In this document: positions 30,184-32,878 of the stretch, in pieces
Layout of the letters: each line of letters begins with the position of its first letter
Numbering within the stretch: position 1 is the stretch's first letter
Origin: Chitinophagaceae bacterium
GTDB lineage: Bacteria > Bacteroidota > Bacteroidia > Chitinophagales > Chitinophagaceae
DNA length: 32,878 nucleotides
NCBI GenBank assembly: GCA_023251255.1
Contig: JAHEZD010000017.1
Coordinates: forward strand, 45,138 to 78,015
Direction of reading: 5' to 3'
Made by a program: the position numbers and the translations under genes
The notes under the pieces: model-generated
Seen by the model: only the letters and a program-made list of their open reading frames with translations
Database searches by the model: none
What the model was told of the DNA's origin: nothing

Positions 30184-32565
30184 GCACAGGAAGGAACAGT
30201 GACGGGAAAATTGGCGGATTCATTGCAACGGCCGCTTGACGGAGCCACCGTTCTCCTGTTGGCAGGTAAGGATACCCTCGTAAAAACAACAGTTTCCAAT
30301 GATGTAGGGCTATTTGCCTTTGAAAAATTGAAGAACGGTACCTACCGCATCAGTATAAGCATGACAGGTTTCAGTAAATATACAGGTCCCGCCATCACCA
30401 TCAATGAGGCACATCAATCCTTGGACATCGGCACACTTACACTCAGCAGGCAGTCAGCAGCATTGCAAGGTGTAACCGTTACTGCCCAGAAGCCTATGGT
30501 GGAAAGGAAGATAGACCGTACCGTGGTGAACGTGGAAGCAATGACGAGTGCTGCAGGCTCCACTGCCATGGATGTGCTGGAAAAATCACCAGGTGTTTCG
30601 GTTGACCAGAACGGTACCATCAGCCTTAAGGGCAAATCGGGCGTGGTAGTGTTCATAGATGACAAGCCTACCTACCTTTCAGGCGCCGACCTCGAAAGTT
30701 ATCTCCGTTCCCTGCCTTCCTCTTCGATAGACCAAATAGAACTGATGACCAATCCCCCTGCCAAATACGATGCGGCCGGCGGTGCAGGCGTAATCAATAT
30801 CCGCACCAAACGTACCCGTATCAAGGGCTTCAACGGCACATTGAACACAGCCTATACGCAGGGAAAATATGCCAAGACCAACAATAGTTTCAATGCCAAT
30901 TACCGCAACAACAAGTTGAATGCCTTTGGTACCCTCACTTATAATCATGCGGAAAATTTTTCAGACCTGGATATAAACCGCTATTTCAAGAACCCGGATG
31001 GTTCGAGGAACTATGACTTCCTGCAACATACCTACATCCACCCCTCAAATGGTGCGGCCACGGCCAAAATTGGTGCCGATTATTATGCTACTGCCAAGAC
31101 CACTTATGGCATTGTACTTACGGGTGTGACAAGGGATGGTAGCCGTAACAACGACAATGCTAGCAGGATACTCGGTGCGGGCTTTGCGCTGGATTCCACC
31201 ATCGTGGCCCACAATACACAGGACAACCGTTTCCGCAATGGGGGCATCAATGCCAACTTCCGGCACCAATACACTAAGGGTGGGCCTGAACTGACAGCCG
31301 ACCTTGACTATATCAATTACCATACAGGCAATATTCAAGTATTCAATAACGAGACCTACCTGGCCAGTGGCGCACTGAGCAACAAGGACAGACTGGATGG
31401 CAACCTCCCCGCATCCATCAATATCTATTCCGCTAAAATGGATTACAGCCACCCTTTCAAAAGCGGGCTTAAAATGGAGGGCGGTATCAAAACCAGCCAT
31501 ACCGAAACAGACAATGTGGCCAATTACTTTTCAACGGTGAACAATGTAACCACGCCCGATTACAACAAGACCAACCACTTCCTGTACAAGGAAACCATCC
31601 ATGCGGTCTATTTGAATGCCAGCCGGGATTATAAACGCTGGTCCATGCAGTTGGGGCTACGTGTGGAACATACCATCTCCGACGGCAAGCAGTTGGGCAA
31701 TGCAATGAAACCGGATTCTGCTTTCAAACGCACTTATACAAGCCTCTTCCCTACTGCCTATTTGAGCTATAAACTGGACAGTGCGGGCAACCATGTACTG
31801 GTGCTGGATTATGGGAGAAGGATCAACAGGCCTTATTACCAGGACCTGAATCCCTTCATCTCTCCGCTGGACAAATTCACATATTATGTGGGCAATCCCT
31901 TTCTACAACCAGCCTACACACACAATGTGGAACTGTCCTACAGCTATAAAAGCCTGATTACACTTACGGCCAGTTATAGCCGGACAACCAACAGCACCAA
32001 TGAGACCATAGAAATTGTAAACGGTACTTACTACAGTAGGCCCGGCAATATCGGCACCAGCATCACCAAGAGCCTTTCGCTACAAGCCAACCTACCTGTG
32101 ACCAAATGGTTTACGCTTAACCTGTACACAGAACTCACCAATATACATTCCATCAGCGATTTCTATACTGGCCCCTTGGATACAAAGGGAACCTTCTGGT
32201 TCGTGCAGCCCAATTGCCAGTTCAAGCTCGGCAAGGGATGGAATGCCCAAGTGGACGGCGTGTACCAAACAGACCTTACCAACAACCAGTTCATTATATT
32301 GAAACGTGGAAGAATAAATGCTGGCCTGTCCAAGAAACTGTCTTCGGCCTTTACCTTAAGGGCCAATGTGAATGACATACTGTATACGAGCGTGAACCGT
32401 GGCATCATCAACAATTTGGCCAATACAGAAGCCAACTGGCGGAATGCCAATGATTCACGTACCGTCACGCTGGCATTGTCCTGGCGTTTTGGAAAGGCCA
32501 TATCCGATCAGCGGAAACATGTTGGCGCAGGAGCGCAAAGTGAGCAGAGCAGGGTAAAAGATTAG
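30160..32565 (+). CDS. TonB-dependent receptor of the outer-membrane beta-barrel (OMP_b-brl_3) type, 5' end frameshifted
   Basis: As written the frame gives 801 residues from ATG 30160, starting MACIYCLRAQEGTV without a signal peptide. The genuine start is probably ATG 30125 in another frame (see the preceding entry). Domains are a carboxypeptidase-regulatory-like sandwich (about 13-95: GTVTGKLADSLQRPLDGATV, GLFAFEKLKNGTYRISISM), a plug (about 105-220: VERKIDRTVVNVEAM, MDVLEKSPGVSVDQNGTISL, SGVVVFIDDKPTYLSG, YDAAGGAGVINIRTKR) and a large barrel to about 775. The plug pattern is characteristic of the OMP_b-brl_3 family, often of unknown ligand. After the terminal barrel strand (ALSWRFGK) an unusual hydrophilic 22-residue tail (AISDQRKHVGAGAQ...) is added. 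No operon partner is seen. Confidence 0.9.
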   Translation: MACIYCLRAQEGTVTGKLADSLQRPLDGATVLLLAGKDTLVKTTVSNDVGLFAFEKLKNGTYRISISMTGFSKYTGPAITINEAHQSLDIGTLTLSRQSAALQGVTVTAQKPMVERKIDRTVVNVEAMTSAAGSTAMDVLEKSPGVSVDQNGTISLKGKSGVVVFIDDKPTYLSGADLESYLRSLPSSSIDQIELMTNPPAKYDAAGGAGVINIRTKRTRIKGFNGTLNTAYTQGKYAKTNNSFNANYRNNKLNAFGTLTYNHAENFSDLDINRYFKNPDGSRNYDFLQHTYIHPSNGAATAKIGADYYATAKTTYGIVLTGVTRDGSRNNDNASRILGAGFALDSTIVAHNTQDNRFRNGGINANFRHQYTKGGPELTADLDYINYHTGNIQVFNNETYLASGALSNKDRLDGNLPASINIYSAKMDYSHPFKSGLKMEGGIKTSHTETDNVANYFSTVNNVTTPDYNKTNHFLYKETIHAVYLNASRDYKRWSMQLGLRVEHTISDGKQLGNAMKPDSAFKRTYTSLFPTAYLSYKLDSAGNHVLVLDYGRRINRPYYQDLNPFISPLDKFTYYVGNPFLQPAYTHNVELSYSYKSLITLTASYSRTTNSTNETIEIVNGTYYSRPGNIGTSITKSLSLQANLPVTKWFTLNLYTELTNIHSISDFYTGPLDTKGTFWFVQPNCQFKLGKGWNAQVDGVYQTDLTNNQFIILKRGRINAGLSKKLSSAFTLRANVNDILYTSVNRGIINNLANTEANWRNANDSRTVTLALSWRFGKAISDQRKHVGAGAQSEQSRVKD

Positions 32566-32656
32566 GTCCTATTAACCATTATTATTACCAATTATAAGCA
32601 GCACTTTGATTTCATCAGTGTTTGATTCCAAAAGCATATAATCGCATTCAAAAAAA

Positions 32657-32686
32657 CAGGCTTGCACATGTATATGTGCAAGCCTG
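32657..32686 (-). terminator. Rho-independent terminator for the gene at the right edge
   Basis: 13-base perfect arms (caggcttgcacat / atgtgcaagcctg) with a 4-base loop. On the minus strand the hairpin is followed by six or more T. It ends the gene at 32742-32878 and lies convergent to the plus-strand receptor gene. Confidence 0.85.
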
Positions 32687-32741
32687 TAACTATTAAAACC
32701 AAAACCAATTGAAACTTATACGAACGGCCTTTCGTAACCAA

Positions 32742-32878
32742 TTATTTCAACCTCGTTACCACAACATCATCTATTGTCCTTGTGCTCTTGCTGATGTTGT
32801 ACGATTGCAGTTCATTGCCCTTTTTGGTGCTCAGCACCAATTGCACCTGCAGGTCACTGATGTCTGCCTTCTCGAACT
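32742..32878 (-). CDS. Unidentified protein, last 44 residues only
   Basis: The frame is open from the right edge to a TAA at about 32742-32744. The visible C-terminus reads FEKADISDLQVQLVLSTKKG, then NELQSYNISKSTRTIDDVVV and TRLK. The alternating pattern suggests beta strands. A strong terminator 55 bases downstream supports a real gene end. The sequence is too short to name a family. Confidence 0.55.
   Translation of the reverse strand, partial: FEKADISDLQVQLVLSTKKGNELQSYNISKSTRTIDDVVVTRLK

Noticed and set aside
1-32878. CRISPR arrays, tRNA/rRNA genes, insertion sequences, defence islands
   Set aside because: No regularly spaced repeats, cloverleaf-like sequence, transposase motifs or recognised defence domains were found on reading both strands.

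Overview
The window looks like chromosome from a member of the Bacteroidota, most likely a Chitinophagaceae-type organism. The evidence is a GldB gliding lipoprotein, an S46 dipeptidyl-peptidase, TonB-dependent receptors with carboxypeptidase-regulatory N-domains, a Thermus-type NADP isocitrate dehydrogenase, a Bacteroidota-type carotenoid cluster, and promoters fitting the TTG-N19/21-TAnnTTTG pattern. I saw no tRNA, rRNA, CRISPR array, insertion sequence or intact phage gene.

Layout, left to right. Positions 1-4866 (minus) hold a nitrite-assimilation set, nirB, nirD and an alginate-export-type outer-membrane barrel cut by the left edge. A divergent Crp/Fnr regulator with an N-terminal cysteine cluster follows (5109-5798, plus). 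An FNR-like palindrome lies between the regulator and nirB. Next come dinB (plus) and an S46 peptidase of DPP7 type (minus), converging on a perfect hairpin. A 747-base stretch without a convincing gene contains a nested AT-rich inverted repeat. It is followed by an orphan OmpR-type response regulator, a frameshifted isocitrate dehydrogenase gene, apaG, and the divergent pair gldB/nadE. A two-domain universal stress protein and a thiolase lead to the carotenoid region.

The carotenoid region (18665-24917, minus) reads in transcription order ECF sigma factor, crtI, crtB, idi, a CrtD-like second desaturase, a CruF-like hydratase and a CrtZ-like hydroxylase. The last four genes are almost contiguous or overlapping. 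Together they should make IPP/DMAPP interconversion, phytoene, lycopene, and then 1-hydroxylated, 3,4-desaturated ends plus ring hydroxylation. No lycopene cyclase is visible, although a ring hydroxylase is present. Upstream of the sigma gene sits a translationally coupled trio of two paralogous six-helix membrane proteins and a small winged-helix regulator. Before that come a secreted helical-repeat protein and a TonB-dependent receptor whose promoter carries a perfect 17-base palindrome in its spacer. The right end holds a second TonB-dependent receptor (plus) and the last codons of an unidentified gene (minus).

Two genes are each interrupted by the apparent loss of one base: the isocitrate dehydrogenase gene near 12273, and the 30125-32565 receptor near 30182, which separates a good signal peptide from its mature protein. 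Either these are assembly or sequencing errors in short runs, or the strain really carries two broken genes. All functional statements rest on reading sequence motifs. No database search was run.
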